Source: Lewinella sp. 4G2 (lineage in GTDB: Bacteria; Bacteroidota; Bacteroidia; Chitinophagales; Saprospiraceae). From it: 64,000 bases of DNA. The position numbers and the translations under genes are program-made. Of this stretch, positions 19,797-27,592 are shown in pieces (the stretch's first letter is position 1; every line of letters starts with the position of its first letter). Location of the stretch: positions 124,001 through 188,000 of the forward strand of contig NZ_LVWJ02000014.1 in NCBI RefSeq assembly GCF_001625015.1, given 5' to 3'. Below the pieces are notes generated by a model. The model saw only the letters and a list, made by a program, of their open reading frames with translations, had not been told where the DNA came from and did not search any database.

Positions 19797-21077
19797 TTAC
19801 TTGCCGGAGGGGGTAGCTCCGGTGGGCGCCGCGACGGTCGTTTTGCCGCGAAAAAGCTTCCACCAGAACATCGGTTTGACGAGATTTCCCCGCAGTTCCA
19901 GGTCCGTGTACATTCTAGAGAGTAGCTCCATGACGCGAGGGTTGGCTACCACGATGGAAGTAATTGCGTTTGCCAGCCATTTCTTGCCGACGATCTGCTG
20001 AAAGCGGTAACTGAGGCGCAACTCGGAACGCAAAACGCGCGCAATGCGGACGTCGTAATCCGCCAGAAAAGCCGCGTCGAAACGCTGCTCCTCGAGACAA
20101 CGGGCGGCCAGTTCCGCGGCAATGAAGCCGGAATAGATGCCGTTGCCGATCCCCTCCCCGGTAAGGGGGTCGATCAGGTGGCCAGCGTCACCGATGAGTA
20201 GGTAATTATCTCCGGAGAGCGTCCGTTCCTTCGAGCCCAGCGGCAAACCGTAGCCAGCCGTAGGCGTGATCTGCTCGGCCCCAGCGAAACGCTCGGCGAA
20301 TTGGGGAGAAGCGATGATCTTGTCGAAAGTCTTGCGCAGGTTCATTTTCCGCTTCTTCACGATGTCCGACCGCAGGCCGAGCCCGACGTTAGCCTCGCCG
20401 TTGGGCAGGGGGAAGATCCAGAAATAACCCGGCGTCAACTCCTCCAGAAAGTGAAGCTCAATGAAGTTATCCTCGTGAAAGCCGGTGACGCCCTTAAAGT
20501 AAGCGCGGACCGCGGCGGCGTGGTGTTTATGCTCCACCTCCTGCCCCGCTTCCTTACGGCTAAAGCGGGAGTGAGACCCGGTACCATCGATGAGCAGATT
20601 GCAGGACCAGGTCTGGCTACCATCCTTTGTAGTGACTTCGTAGCCAGCGGCGGTTTTCGCCCATTTCGTCACCTCCGTGTTGAGGTGGAGGTCGATGTTG
20701 TCGCGCCGTTTCACCTCGTCGATGAGGAAGCCGTCAAAATCCATCCGTTTGCTGACGTAGCCCGGCGCCTGGTCGGGTACTCGTTCGTAGCCAATGTTGA
20801 AGGGCAGCTCGATCAGTTTGTTGGAGGGACTGTAGAAGCGGATACCCCAAACGTCCACCGGGTCGAAGCGCTTGCGCAGTCGGTTCATGATGGCCGGGTC
20901 CAGGCGGTTGAGCAGCGTGGGCACCTTCCCGCTGAGCGCATCCCCACACACCTTGTCGCGTGGGAAATCCGATTTGTCAATCAGTACGCTGGGCACCCCG
21001 AGGTAGGATAGCTTGAGGGCAGTAGCAGCTCCGGCGGGTCCCGCTCCGAGGATGACGATGGGGGTTTGGGTGGTCAT
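19797..21077 (-). CDS. Geranylgeranyl-reductase-family FAD-dependent oxidoreductase
   Basis: 426 residues. The N-terminal dinucleotide fold (IVILGAGPAGAATALKLSYLGVPSVLIDKSDFPRDKVCGDALSG) with the Pro-Arg-Asp-Lys-x-Cys-Gly-Asp segment is the hallmark of the geranylgeranyl reductase family. The second FAD motif is LLIGDAGHLIDPLTGEGIGNGI (~residues 285-306). Members reduce isoprenoid chains or, in other branches, act as flavin monooxygenases; in Bacteroidota they are often linked to membrane lipids or pigments. No isoprenoid genes are adjacent, so the substrate is open. Same strand as, and 111 nt downstream of, the TIGR02757 gene, with a heptamer hairpin between them. Confidence 0.88.
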   Translation of the reverse strand: MTTQTPIVILGAGPAGAATALKLSYLGVPSVLIDKSDFPRDKVCGDALSGKVPTLLNRLDPAIMNRLRKRFDPVDVWGIRFYSPSNKLIELPFNIGYERVPDQAPGYVSKRMDFDGFLIDEVKRRDNIDLHLNTEVTKWAKTAAGYEVTTKDGSQTWSCNLLIDGTGSHSRFSRKEAGQEVEHKHHAAAVRAYFKGVTGFHEDNFIELHFLEELTPGYFWIFPLPNGEANVGLGLRSDIVKKRKMNLRKTFDKIIASPQFAERFAGAEQITPTAGYGLPLGSKERTLSGDNYLLIGDAGHLIDPLTGEGIGNGIYSGFIAAELAARCLEEQRFDAAFLADYDVRIARVLRSELRLSYRFQQIVGKKWLANAITSIVVANPRVMELLSRMYTDLELRGNLVKPMFWWKLFRGKTTVAAPTGATPSGK

Positions 21078-21088
21078 GGGGCGAAGGT

Positions 21089-21192
21089 AGTAAGTAGGGA
21101 GTTGCGAGTTGCAAGTGTCGAGTTGCGAGTAACAAGTATCGAGTTGCGACTTGCTACTTGATACTCTTTACTCGCAACTTGCTACTCGCTAC
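21089..21192 (-). repeat. Stop-anchored heptamer array (GAGTAGC/AAGTTGC family), inverted
   Basis: Read on the minus strand from the last sense codon of the TIGR02757 gene: GAGTAGC (containing the TAG stop at 21191-21189), GAGTAGC, AAGTTGC, GAGTAAA, GAGTATC, AAGTAGC, AAGTCGC, then the inverted half AACTCGA, TACTTGT, TACTCGC, AACTCGA, CACTTGC, AACTCGC. Units stay in 7-nt phase across the centre. It fills nearly the whole gap up to the next gene and can fold as a long imperfect hairpin. Confidence 0.85.
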
Positions 21193-21947
21193 TCATTAAC
21201 CCCCGCCCCAAACAACGCAAAATCAAACCTGCACGGGTCTTCCGCATCGTACCGCTTCAGGTTACCCGTGAGTTCGAGGACGGCGGCCCAATCGGTTTGC
21301 TTCCGTTTCAGGAGGCCCCACTCGCGGGCGACGCGCTCTACGTGGACATCTACCGGAAGGCAGAGTTGGCTGGGTTTGATGTTGGTCCAGTATCCGAAAT
21401 CTACGCCCCGGTCATCGTCGCGGACCATCCAGCGGAGGAACATGCACAGGCGTTTGCAGCGAGACTTGCGGGCCGGGGTGGCCACGTGTTTCCGGGTACG
21501 CTGCGGCGCGTCGAGGAGGCTAAAGAACAAGTCGTGGAACCCAATTAAGGCCGGCTCGATGGTGTCATCTTCGGGTTTGAGGTAGCGGGCGAAGGCGTCT
21601 TCCAGGCTGTCGTGTTGCCGGTAGTACCACTGTAGCCAGCGCAGGAAGTAGCGGGTGTCCTCGAAGTTAAAGGTGCGGTGCTTCCAATCCGCAAATCGGG
21701 CGTAGTCCTCTTCGGTGTGGTTGAGGATGAATTGGTAGGGGCGGCCGTCCATCAATTCTACGAGTTGCGTCCCCTTATCAATGATGGTTTGGCGGCGGCC
21801 CCACGCCAAAATGGAGATCCAGAAGCCAATGATCTCCCGGTCCTGTTTGGTCTCGAAGGCGTGGACGAGGCCGATGGGGTCGTCCGGCACGAAGTCCGGC
21901 TGGTTGTACTGGTCGTGGTAGTGGTTTAGTTTTTCCTTTAGCGTCAT
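21189..21947 (-). CDS. TIGR02757 family protein
   Basis: 252 residues from the ATG at 21947. A GTG at 22022 would add 25 residues encoded largely by the dispersed palindrome, so the shorter start is chosen; the family motif begins right after it (LKEKLNHYHDQYNQPDFVPDDPIGLVHAFETKQDREIIGFWISILAWGRRQTIIDKG). The ending FDFALFGAGVNE is also typical. The family is conserved in Bacteroidota and has a helical fold with the motif HVERVAREWGLLKRKQTDW, which resembles DNA-glycosylase-like helix arrangements, but no activity is established. Cytoplasmic. Its TAG stop forms part of a heptamer array. Confidence 0.88.
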   Translation of the reverse strand: MTLKEKLNHYHDQYNQPDFVPDDPIGLVHAFETKQDREIIGFWISILAWGRRQTIIDKGTQLVELMDGRPYQFILNHTEEDYARFADWKHRTFNFEDTRYFLRWLQWYYRQHDSLEDAFARYLKPEDDTIEPALIGFHDLFFSLLDAPQRTRKHVATPARKSRCKRLCMFLRWMVRDDDRGVDFGYWTNIKPSQLCLPVDVHVERVAREWGLLKRKQTDWAAVLELTGNLKRYDAEDPCRFDFALFGAGVNE

Positions 21948-22003
21948 GGGCGGGATGAAAACGGGGATGGCCGACCTTTGGTTGCTCCTCGCCCAAATCC
22001 ACC

Positions 22004-22020
22004 GCACCCGCGGCAGCGCC
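22004..22020 (-). repeat. Dispersed imperfect palindrome, copy 3
   Basis: GGCGCTGCCGCGGGTGC on the minus strand, 57 nt upstream of the TIGR02757 start, preceded by TTACTGCGT and followed by GGTGGATTTGGG. Flanks match copies 2 and 5. Confidence 0.85.
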
Positions 22021-22091
22021 ACGCAGTAAGTCCCGTACTCAGTCGGGGCGCAAGGCAGTAAGTCCCATCCTCAATCGCGGCGATCTACCTA

Positions 22092-22138
22092 AATTGAAAA
22101 AGCCAGACCACGGCGATCGCGATCTGGCTTTTCCAATT
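22092..22138 (-). terminator. Rho-independent terminator after the MFS gene
   Basis: Inverted repeat with 16-nt arms (AATTGAAAAAGCCAGA at 22092-22107 and its near-perfect complement at 22123-22138, one mismatch) and a T-rich end on the minus strand, 14 nt downstream of the MFS stop codon. Confidence 0.85.
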
Positions 22139-22152
22139 GGGTTGCCGCAGGC

Positions 22153-23436
22153 TTACATCGCCGAACCCGGCACGCTGAGGACCTCTGCTTCCGTCGCTTT
22201 CCGCCGCCGCTTCATGAAGAAGTAGAGGATGGCAAAAGCGCCGATCAGGACGAGGGGGAAGAGGGCAATGTTACCCAGCGCCGCCTGGCCCGTAGCCAAT
22301 TCCGCCGCCTCACCGCTGAGACCCGCTGCGAGGGCCTCCTGGCGGCCGCTATCGATCCAGCCACCGATGATGGGGTTCCAGATGCCCGCGCCAAGCATGC
22401 CCGCGCCGCCGATGAGGGACATCCCGAGAGCACCCGTTGAACTCAGGTTCTCCGCCGTAAAGGCCAGCATATTGGGCCAGAAGTAACAAATACCCAGGGC
22501 GAATACGGCCGTACCGACGTAGACCATGCCACCCGTCACGCTCGAGAGAATGAACAGACCAGCACAAGCCAGAATGGCACTGCCAAGGAGTACTCCCGTC
22601 GTATCGAGGCTATTGATGAGCGGACCGGCGAAGTAGCGCCCCGCCGCCATAATACCAGCCGTCATGGCCAGGAGTATCATCGGATTGGCACCCGCGCTAC
22701 CGAGGATACGCTCGACCCACTGCGTGGCGCCAAACTCCGTCGTAGCCGTCATGGTCATCAACAGGGCAATGACGAGGAAAAGTGGGGTGAAGACTCCCTT
22801 CACGTTCTCGCCCGTGTCGGCACTGATGTTGACCGAGCGGGGGAAGGCCTGGCCCAGCATCAAGAAACCGTAGATAGCCGTAGGAATCAGGATGATACCG
22901 ATCAGTACCTGCCAGGAGACGGCGTCGCCCAGCGCGAAGGCCAGCACGGAACCAATAACGATACCGCCGGGGAACCATACGTGAAATTTGTTGAGCATCT
23001 CCCCCTGCTTATCGGGGTACATATCCGCGATGAGTGGATTACAGGCCGCTTCCACGGAACCATTGGCGAAACCAACGAGGAAGGTTGAGATCAGCAGACC
23101 GTAAAAACCTCCAGCCGTGATCGTAAGGATCAAACCCAAGAGGTGGGAAGCGAAGGCTAACCAGAGTAGGTTCTTGGGGCCGACCTTATTGTAGATCGCG
23201 CCACCCACCATCATCGCGACGGGGAAGCCAAAGAAGTTCATCGAATTCACCCAACCGAGTTGAGCGTCGCTCAGGCCAAAGTCCGCGGCGAGGTCGCCAA
23301 GAATGCCCGCCCGGAGCGCAAAGGTCATCGAGGTAACGATGAGGGCCACACAGCTGGCCAGGAAAAGGCGGTCCCGATTTTCGGGGACACCGCCGGGGAC
23401 TGCCCCAAGATTAGTACTGTCAATGATTGTTGCCAT
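22153..23436 (-). CDS. MFS transporter
   Basis: 427 residues with about 12 hydrophobic membrane segments. The loop after helix 2 (GGAIYNKVGPKNLLWLAF) is the MFS motif-A region, and residues ~105-125 (GLLISTFLVGFANGSVEAACNPLIADMYPDKQGEMLN) resemble sugar and nucleoside/FHS-like carriers of Bacteroidota. It sits in the inner membrane and moves a small solute, probably a sugar derivative, given that the adjacent upstream gene (69 nt away, same strand) encodes a DUF1080 sugar-hydrolase-like lipoprotein. The true substrate cannot be read from sequence. A strong terminator follows. Confidence 0.9.
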   Translation of the reverse strand: MATIIDSTNLGAVPGGVPENRDRLFLASCVALIVTSMTFALRAGILGDLAADFGLSDAQLGWVNSMNFFGFPVAMMVGGAIYNKVGPKNLLWLAFASHLLGLILTITAGGFYGLLISTFLVGFANGSVEAACNPLIADMYPDKQGEMLNKFHVWFPGGIVIGSVLAFALGDAVSWQVLIGIILIPTAIYGFLMLGQAFPRSVNISADTGENVKGVFTPLFLVIALLMTMTATTEFGATQWVERILGSAGANPMILLAMTAGIMAAGRYFAGPLINSLDTTGVLLGSAILACAGLFILSSVTGGMVYVGTAVFALGICYFWPNMLAFTAENLSSTGALGMSLIGGAGMLGAGIWNPIIGGWIDSGRQEALAAGLSGEAAELATGQAALGNIALFPLVLIGAFAILYFFMKRRRKATEAEVLSVPGSAM

Positions 23437-23504
23437 GATCTAAATTAAATTTCAAAAATCCGGGGGCGCGTAAGTCGCGGCGGCCGGTAAGATGGTGTAG
23501 TGTA

Positions 23505-24263
23505 TTATTTACTGATTTCGCGGATCCGGATGTTGCGGAACCAAACCGGGTCCCCGTGGTCCTGCAGGCTGATCTTGCCCTCGGTGAACATCCCCCAGTT
23601 GGGCATGTCCTTAAACTTGGAGGCCGCGATCATTTCTTTCCAATCCTCACCGGTGTTGCTGTAGACGACTTGCTGCTCGCCGTTGAGCCAGTGCTCTACC
23701 TTACCGTCGGAGACGATGAGTTTAGCCACGTTCCATTCCCCGGCGGGCTTCACGTTTTCGTTGCGGACGGACACCATGTCGTAAAGATCACCGGCCCGGT
23801 GGGTCTCGATCTCAGCGTCGGGGTGGCAGGTGTTGTCCAAGACCTGCATTTCGGGGCCGGTCTTCCAGGGGTACTCGTATTCGTCGGTCTCCTGGACGTT
23901 GTAGATGATGCCGCTGTTGCCGCATTCACCGATCTTCCATTCCAATTCCAGTTCGTAGTTGCCGTAGGCTTCGTCGGTGATGATGTCGCCGCCGTCGCTT
24001 GCCTGCCAGCCTTCTTTATCCCCAACTTTGAGGTGAATGGCACCTTCGTCGATCACCCAGGCCGCACCGGGTTCGCCGCCGCCGTACTTGTGCCAGCCGG
24101 AGAGGTCCTGGCCGTTGAAGAGGGGCTTCCAGTCGTCATTGGTGGTCATCTCCTCGGCCTTCGCGTTAGCACTCGTGGTGTCCGCATCCGCTGGCGGTGC
24201 AGTCTCCCCGCAGGCTACGAGGATGGCAAATGGAAGGACAAACAACAAGCACTTTTTGAACAT
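23505..24263 (-). CDS. DUF1080 (3-keto-disaccharide hydrolase-like) lipoprotein
   Basis: 252 residues with a lipoprotein signal (FAILVACGE, lipid Cys18) and an acidic linker to ~residue 42. The rest is one DUF1080/LamG-like jelly-roll domain with the usual landmarks: WKPLFNGQDLSGWHKYGG near its start, YELELEWKIGECGNSGIIYNVQ, EMQVLDN, and the closing strands ISLQDHGDPVWFRNIRIREI. Family members (PF06439) cleave 3-keto-glycosides or bind glucans. Here it would act in the periplasm or at the outer membrane, feeding the MFS transporter encoded just downstream. Confidence 0.92.
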   Translation of the reverse strand: MFKKCLLFVLPFAILVACGETAPPADADTTSANAKAEEMTTNDDWKPLFNGQDLSGWHKYGGGEPGAAWVIDEGAIHLKVGDKEGWQASDGGDIITDEAYGNYELELEWKIGECGNSGIIYNVQETDEYEYPWKTGPEMQVLDNTCHPDAEIETHRAGDLYDMVSVRNENVKPAGEWNVAKLIVSDGKVEHWLNGEQQVVYSNTGEDWKEMIAASKFKDMPNWGMFTEGKISLQDHGDPVWFRNIRIREISK

Positions 24264-24379
24264 ACTGATCGACTTTGGGAGGCGTAATATAATAGATTAG
24301 TCCCCGATCACGGCACGTCCGCCCCAATATCCCCACCATTTTTGGCGAAGCCGGCGGTTGTTTCAATCAAGCTGAAATC

Positions 24380-25492
24380 CTACCGATAAAGCGTGTGGCC
24401 GGGCCCCTTCACGAGTACGGTATAAGCATCCAAAAGGCGGCCCGTAGTTTTCTCGGCGTTCAGGTAATCGCGGGCGAACTGCCCGGCGGCATCTCCCAAT
24501 CGGTTGCGGAGGGCGGGGCTTTCGGCCAGGGACTGAAGGGCATCCCGCAGGGCATCCTCATCCTTTGGCGGGACGATCAGGATCAGGTCTTCATTTAACT
24601 GCTGCATTGGGCCTCCGACGTGGAGGACCGGTAAGCCCGCGAATAGCGCTGCATAAAGGGGTTGAAGCGATGCCCGGGCGTTCAGATGGGGAAAGACGAC
24701 GGCATCCACTGCTGACAGCAATGCCACCTCATTGTCCACTTCTTCCACAAACGTGTACTGGTGGGCGTAGTAACTATCCGTCAGAAACGATTCGAATTCG
24801 GGAGTCTGCAAGCCTTTCCCCAAAATGAGGAAGTGCAAGCCCAGATCAGCCGGGAGGCGGCGGATGGCTTCGCCGAGGTAATCCAGGCCCTCGCTTCCAC
24901 TCGCGCGAATGAGTACGGTGATTCGATCGTCCGGAATCCCGTAGGTGCCTTCCAGGTTACTCGCCGTAACGTTTTCGTACCAACTCGGGTCGTGGCCGAA
25001 TGCTACCACCGAAGTCTGGCTTCGGGAGCTAAAGGGCGCGGCGGATATCAGCCGTATCTGTTCGTGGCGGTGGGAGAATATTGCATCCACCCGGGGGTGG
25101 AGGTGTTCAAAGTAGGCGCGGCCAGTCCACCAGCGGGTGGCTGGCTCCCCATTGAAGTGGGTAATGACCTTTCCCGGCCACCCCTTGGCCGCCTTAATTC
25201 CAGCAGCAAAGACACCGCGGCCAATCAGGTGGAGGAGATCGTAGTCTCCACCCTTCAGTTCCGCACTGATGGCGCCTACTAGTTGCTTTTGGTCATGCTT
25301 TTTGGTGGAATTTCCCACTCGCCGCAGGCCTTCAATTTCGGGCCAATCCTCGTCATTCCCCAGTTCCGTCAATACCGTTACCTGCTGCCCGTAGTTCTGC
25401 ACCAGGCTCAGGCACATCCGGCCGAGCGGGCTGGTGGTCCGCAGGGAATTTGCTTGGTCACTGACCAGGAGGATGGAGAATTGTTGGTGCAC
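24380..25492 (-). CDS. Family-4-like glycosyltransferase
   Basis: 370 residues from the GTG at 25492 (HQQFSILLVSDQANSLRTTSPLGRM...). A GTG at 25597 would add 35 low-complexity residues and overlap the end of the upstream lipoprotein gene, so it is rejected. Two Rossmann halves fit a GT-B fold: the acceptor half ends near GPPDDRITVLIRASGSEGLDYL-type sequence and the C-terminal donor half has AVDAVVFPHLNARASLQPLYAALFAGLPVLHVGG, where the E of the usual EPFG..ALEA motif is replaced by S-LQ. This weakens assignment to a particular donor. Likely role: transfer of a sugar to a surface glycan or glycolipid. Cytoplasmic. No other glycan cluster genes are adjacent. Confidence 0.78.
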   Translation of the reverse strand: MHQQFSILLVSDQANSLRTTSPLGRMCLSLVQNYGQQVTVLTELGNDEDWPEIEGLRRVGNSTKKHDQKQLVGAISAELKGGDYDLLHLIGRGVFAAGIKAAKGWPGKVITHFNGEPATRWWTGRAYFEHLHPRVDAIFSHRHEQIRLISAAPFSSRSQTSVVAFGHDPSWYENVTASNLEGTYGIPDDRITVLIRASGSEGLDYLGEAIRRLPADLGLHFLILGKGLQTPEFESFLTDSYYAHQYTFVEEVDNEVALLSAVDAVVFPHLNARASLQPLYAALFAGLPVLHVGGPMQQLNEDLILIVPPKDEDALRDALQSLAESPALRNRLGDAAGQFARDYLNAEKTTGRLLDAYTVLVKGPGHTLYR

Positions 25493-25544
25493 GCGGCGAA
25501 GATAGTTGCCCGGTCCGGCATGCCTAATCCATCCGTAGTTTTCG

Positions 25545-25979
25545 CTACTTCCCCAGCCACCTCCGGCGGAGCATCCTACAGCTTTTTTCGCTGCCACCGG
25601 CCTCCACGGCTTCGTCCATGCGGTCGATGGCCAGTACCATTAGCTCGTTCGTCCACCCGGCACCCGCGCAAGCGCAGGAAAAGGAAGAATCGCGCAGCGC
25701 GGAGTAATAGGTAGCACGGTTACACGCAGTGGATTCGGGAGCGCTGGCACAAGTTTTTGGGCGCTGCCGCAGGTGCGGTGCGGGGAAGGTCTGGCAAGGA
25801 TAGTGCAGATGATAAGTGGGCAATTGCTCGTGGCTGATGCTGCCACCCCCGTCGCCGTAGACGCGCAGGCGCCAACCCGTGGGGCTTTCGATCTCGGTGT
25901 AATCGAGGGCATCAACCGGGAGGGATTGGCCCGGGCCATTACAGGAAAAGAGGACGAGAAGAAACAGGGCGCGGATCAT
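25545..25979 (-). CDS. Small lipoprotein carrying a dispersed palindrome in frame
   Basis: 144 residues. ATG start, lipobox-like signal (LLVLFSCNG, Cys at ~13), then a short domain with DYTEIESPTGWRLRVYGDGGGSISHEQLPTYHLHYP. Residues ~68-78 (PAPHLRQRPK) are encoded by palindrome copy 4. The second half holds AYY-like and Cys motifs (FSCACAGAGW, SCRMLRRRW) that look like a real folded domain. I do not recognise a family with a known function. Coding status is supported by the lipoprotein signal and by the fact that it stays open through the repeat; a pseudogene is possible. Confidence 0.5.
   Translation of the reverse strand: MIRALFLLVLFSCNGPGQSLPVDALDYTEIESPTGWRLRVYGDGGGSISHEQLPTYHLHYPCQTFPAPHLRQRPKTCASAPESTACNRATYYSALRDSSFSCACAGAGWTNELMVLAIDRMDEAVEAGGSEKSCRMLRRRWLGK
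25760..25776 (+). repeat. Dispersed imperfect palindrome, copy 4 (inside a CDS)
   Basis: GGCGCTGCCGCAGGTGC within the small lipoprotein gene, opposite to its coding strand, read there as part of PAPHLRQRPK. The A variant of the core, followed by GGTGCGGGGAAGG. Confidence 0.85.
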
Positions 25980-26209
25980 GAGCGGGGAGTAGCGGCAGGA
26001 CCTTGTATCAACTACGATGCAGATCCCGCAATTTTTGGTGGGCGGGCGACACGGGCGCTCACCTGATTGGCGCTACGAACGGGAGGATTTCTGCCTACAA
26101 CCTCTCACCGTTGGCGACATCCTATTACCTCAAACTATCCCCAGGCGAACGGGTTATTGAGACGGAGCCGGACGGTACTTCCCGCCGCTCACGAAAAACC
26201 ACCCCGCGC

Positions 26210-27457
26210 TTGATCGACTACGAGCATTACGTATTACCCAATGGCCTCACCGTTGTCCTGCACCACGACCCGAAACGGACGGTGGCCGTCGTCAACGTTC
26301 TCTATAAAGTAGGCAGCCGCAACGACCCGCCGGGGCGGACGGGTTTCGCCCACCTCTTCGAGCACCTGATGTTCGAGGGCAGCACCAACGTGGACAATTT
26401 CGACGACGTACTCCAGATGGCCGGTGGCGAAAACAACGCCATGACCGGCGCGGATACGACGGTGTACTACGACATCCTCCCCGCCGCCAACATCGAAACC
26501 GCCCTCTATTTGGAGAGCGACCGGATGCGGGGGCTGAGCTTCAGCGAAAAATCCCTCGCCACCCAGAAAAAGGTGGTCGTGGAAGAGTTCAAGGAAACCT
26601 GCCTCGAAGAACCCTACGGTGATCTTTTCCACCATCTCAGCGATTTGGTGTACGAAACCCACCCCTACCGCTGGCCGGTGATCGGCCTCAACTTTGAGGA
26701 CATCGAGCAGGCGACGCTGGAGGACGTCAAATCCTTCTTCTACCGCCACTACCGGCCGGACAACGCCATCCTGGTGGTCGCCGGTGGCTTTGACGCGGCA
26801 ACTATCCGCGAACGGATCGAGCACTACTTCGGAGACATCCCCCCTGCGGCCGACGGCACCGCACGCTCAACTCCTGAAGTGGAAGCTGAACAAACCGCCC
26901 CCCGCAGCAGGGTGGTGACTGCGGACGTCCCCAGCCCCGTCATCTACCAGTATTACCGGACGCCCGGCAGGCTGTACGACATTTACGTGGCGCTGGATGT
27001 GGCTGCATTCCTACTGGGTGGTGGCCGCTCCTCCTACCTCTACCGCAAATTGATCCGAGATACGGACCTCTTCGCCGAGGTATCCGCCGGCATGAGTGAT
27101 ACCTACGACTACGCTGGCTTGTTGGTAGAAGCCCGCCCTGCGGAAGACGTGGATTACGCAACTGCCCGCGCCGCGCTTGATGCCGCCATCGAGGAGTTCG
27201 TCAAGGAGGGCGTCAGCCAAAGCCAACTGGAGAAGACCGTTAACCGGATGGAAACGACCAATCACTTCAAGTCGCTTTCCGTAGCCAGCCGCGCTAACGA
27301 CCTTGCCTTTTACGCTTCCATCGACCGGATGGATCTCGTCAATACCGAAGCCGCCATGTACCGCGCCCTGACGGTGGAGGACGTCAATGAGGTGATTCGG
27401 GAGTACCTGCAGCCGCGTTGGCGGAGTGAAGTGGAGTATTTGGTGGAGGAGGAGTGA
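26210..27457 (+). CDS. M16 family zinc metallopeptidase, single-domain
   Basis: 415 residues from a TTG at 26210, which gives the family-typical beginning (IDYEHYVLPNGLTVVLHHDPKRTVAVVNVLYKVGSRNDPPGRTGFAHLFEHLMFEG). The frame stays open upstream to a TTG at 26003, but no in-frame ATG or GTG exists and those 69 residues look non-coding. The zinc motif HLFEH is intact and the third ligand lies in VVVEEFKE. No signal peptide with this start, so it may be cytoplasmic, or the true N-terminus may differ. M16 enzymes cut short peptides inside a closed chamber; the subunit pairs with a non-catalytic partner or itself. Terminator shared with nqrF lies 77 nt downstream. Confidence 0.85.
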   Translation: MIDYEHYVLPNGLTVVLHHDPKRTVAVVNVLYKVGSRNDPPGRTGFAHLFEHLMFEGSTNVDNFDDVLQMAGGENNAMTGADTTVYYDILPAANIETALYLESDRMRGLSFSEKSLATQKKVVVEEFKETCLEEPYGDLFHHLSDLVYETHPYRWPVIGLNFEDIEQATLEDVKSFFYRHYRPDNAILVVAGGFDAATIRERIEHYFGDIPPAADGTARSTPEVEAEQTAPRSRVVTADVPSPVIYQYYRTPGRLYDIYVALDVAAFLLGGGRSSYLYRKLIRDTDLFAEVSAGMSDTYDYAGLLVEARPAEDVDYATARAALDAAIEEFVKEGVSQSQLEKTVNRMETTNHFKSLSVASRANDLAFYASIDRMDLVNTEAAMYRALTVEDVNEVIREYLQPRWRSEVEYLVEEE

Positions 27458-27533
27458 GGGCCAGACTAGTCCAATCTCTGATAAAGTGATTTACAGTCTG
27501 AAATTGTGGAGTACTTCATTCCGAATAAAACCA

Positions 27534-27570
27534 AAAAATCCCCGGTCACTGGTAGTGACTGGGGATTTTT
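27534..27570. terminator. Bidirectional terminator between M16 and nqrF
   Basis: 17-nt arms (27534-27550 and 27554-27570) with one G-T pair and a 3-nt loop, bounded by an A-run on the left and a T-run on the right, so it works in both directions between the convergent genes. Confidence 0.92.
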
Positions 27571-27592
27571 CTGATTGATAATCAAGCAGGAA

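Noticed and set aside
21089-21192. Heptamer array as a CRISPR array
   Set aside because: Units are 7 nt without spacers; no Cas genes nearby.
21948-22022. 25-residue N-terminal extension of the TIGR02757 protein
   Set aside because: Encoded mostly by the dispersed palindrome, GTG start, and family similarity begins after it.
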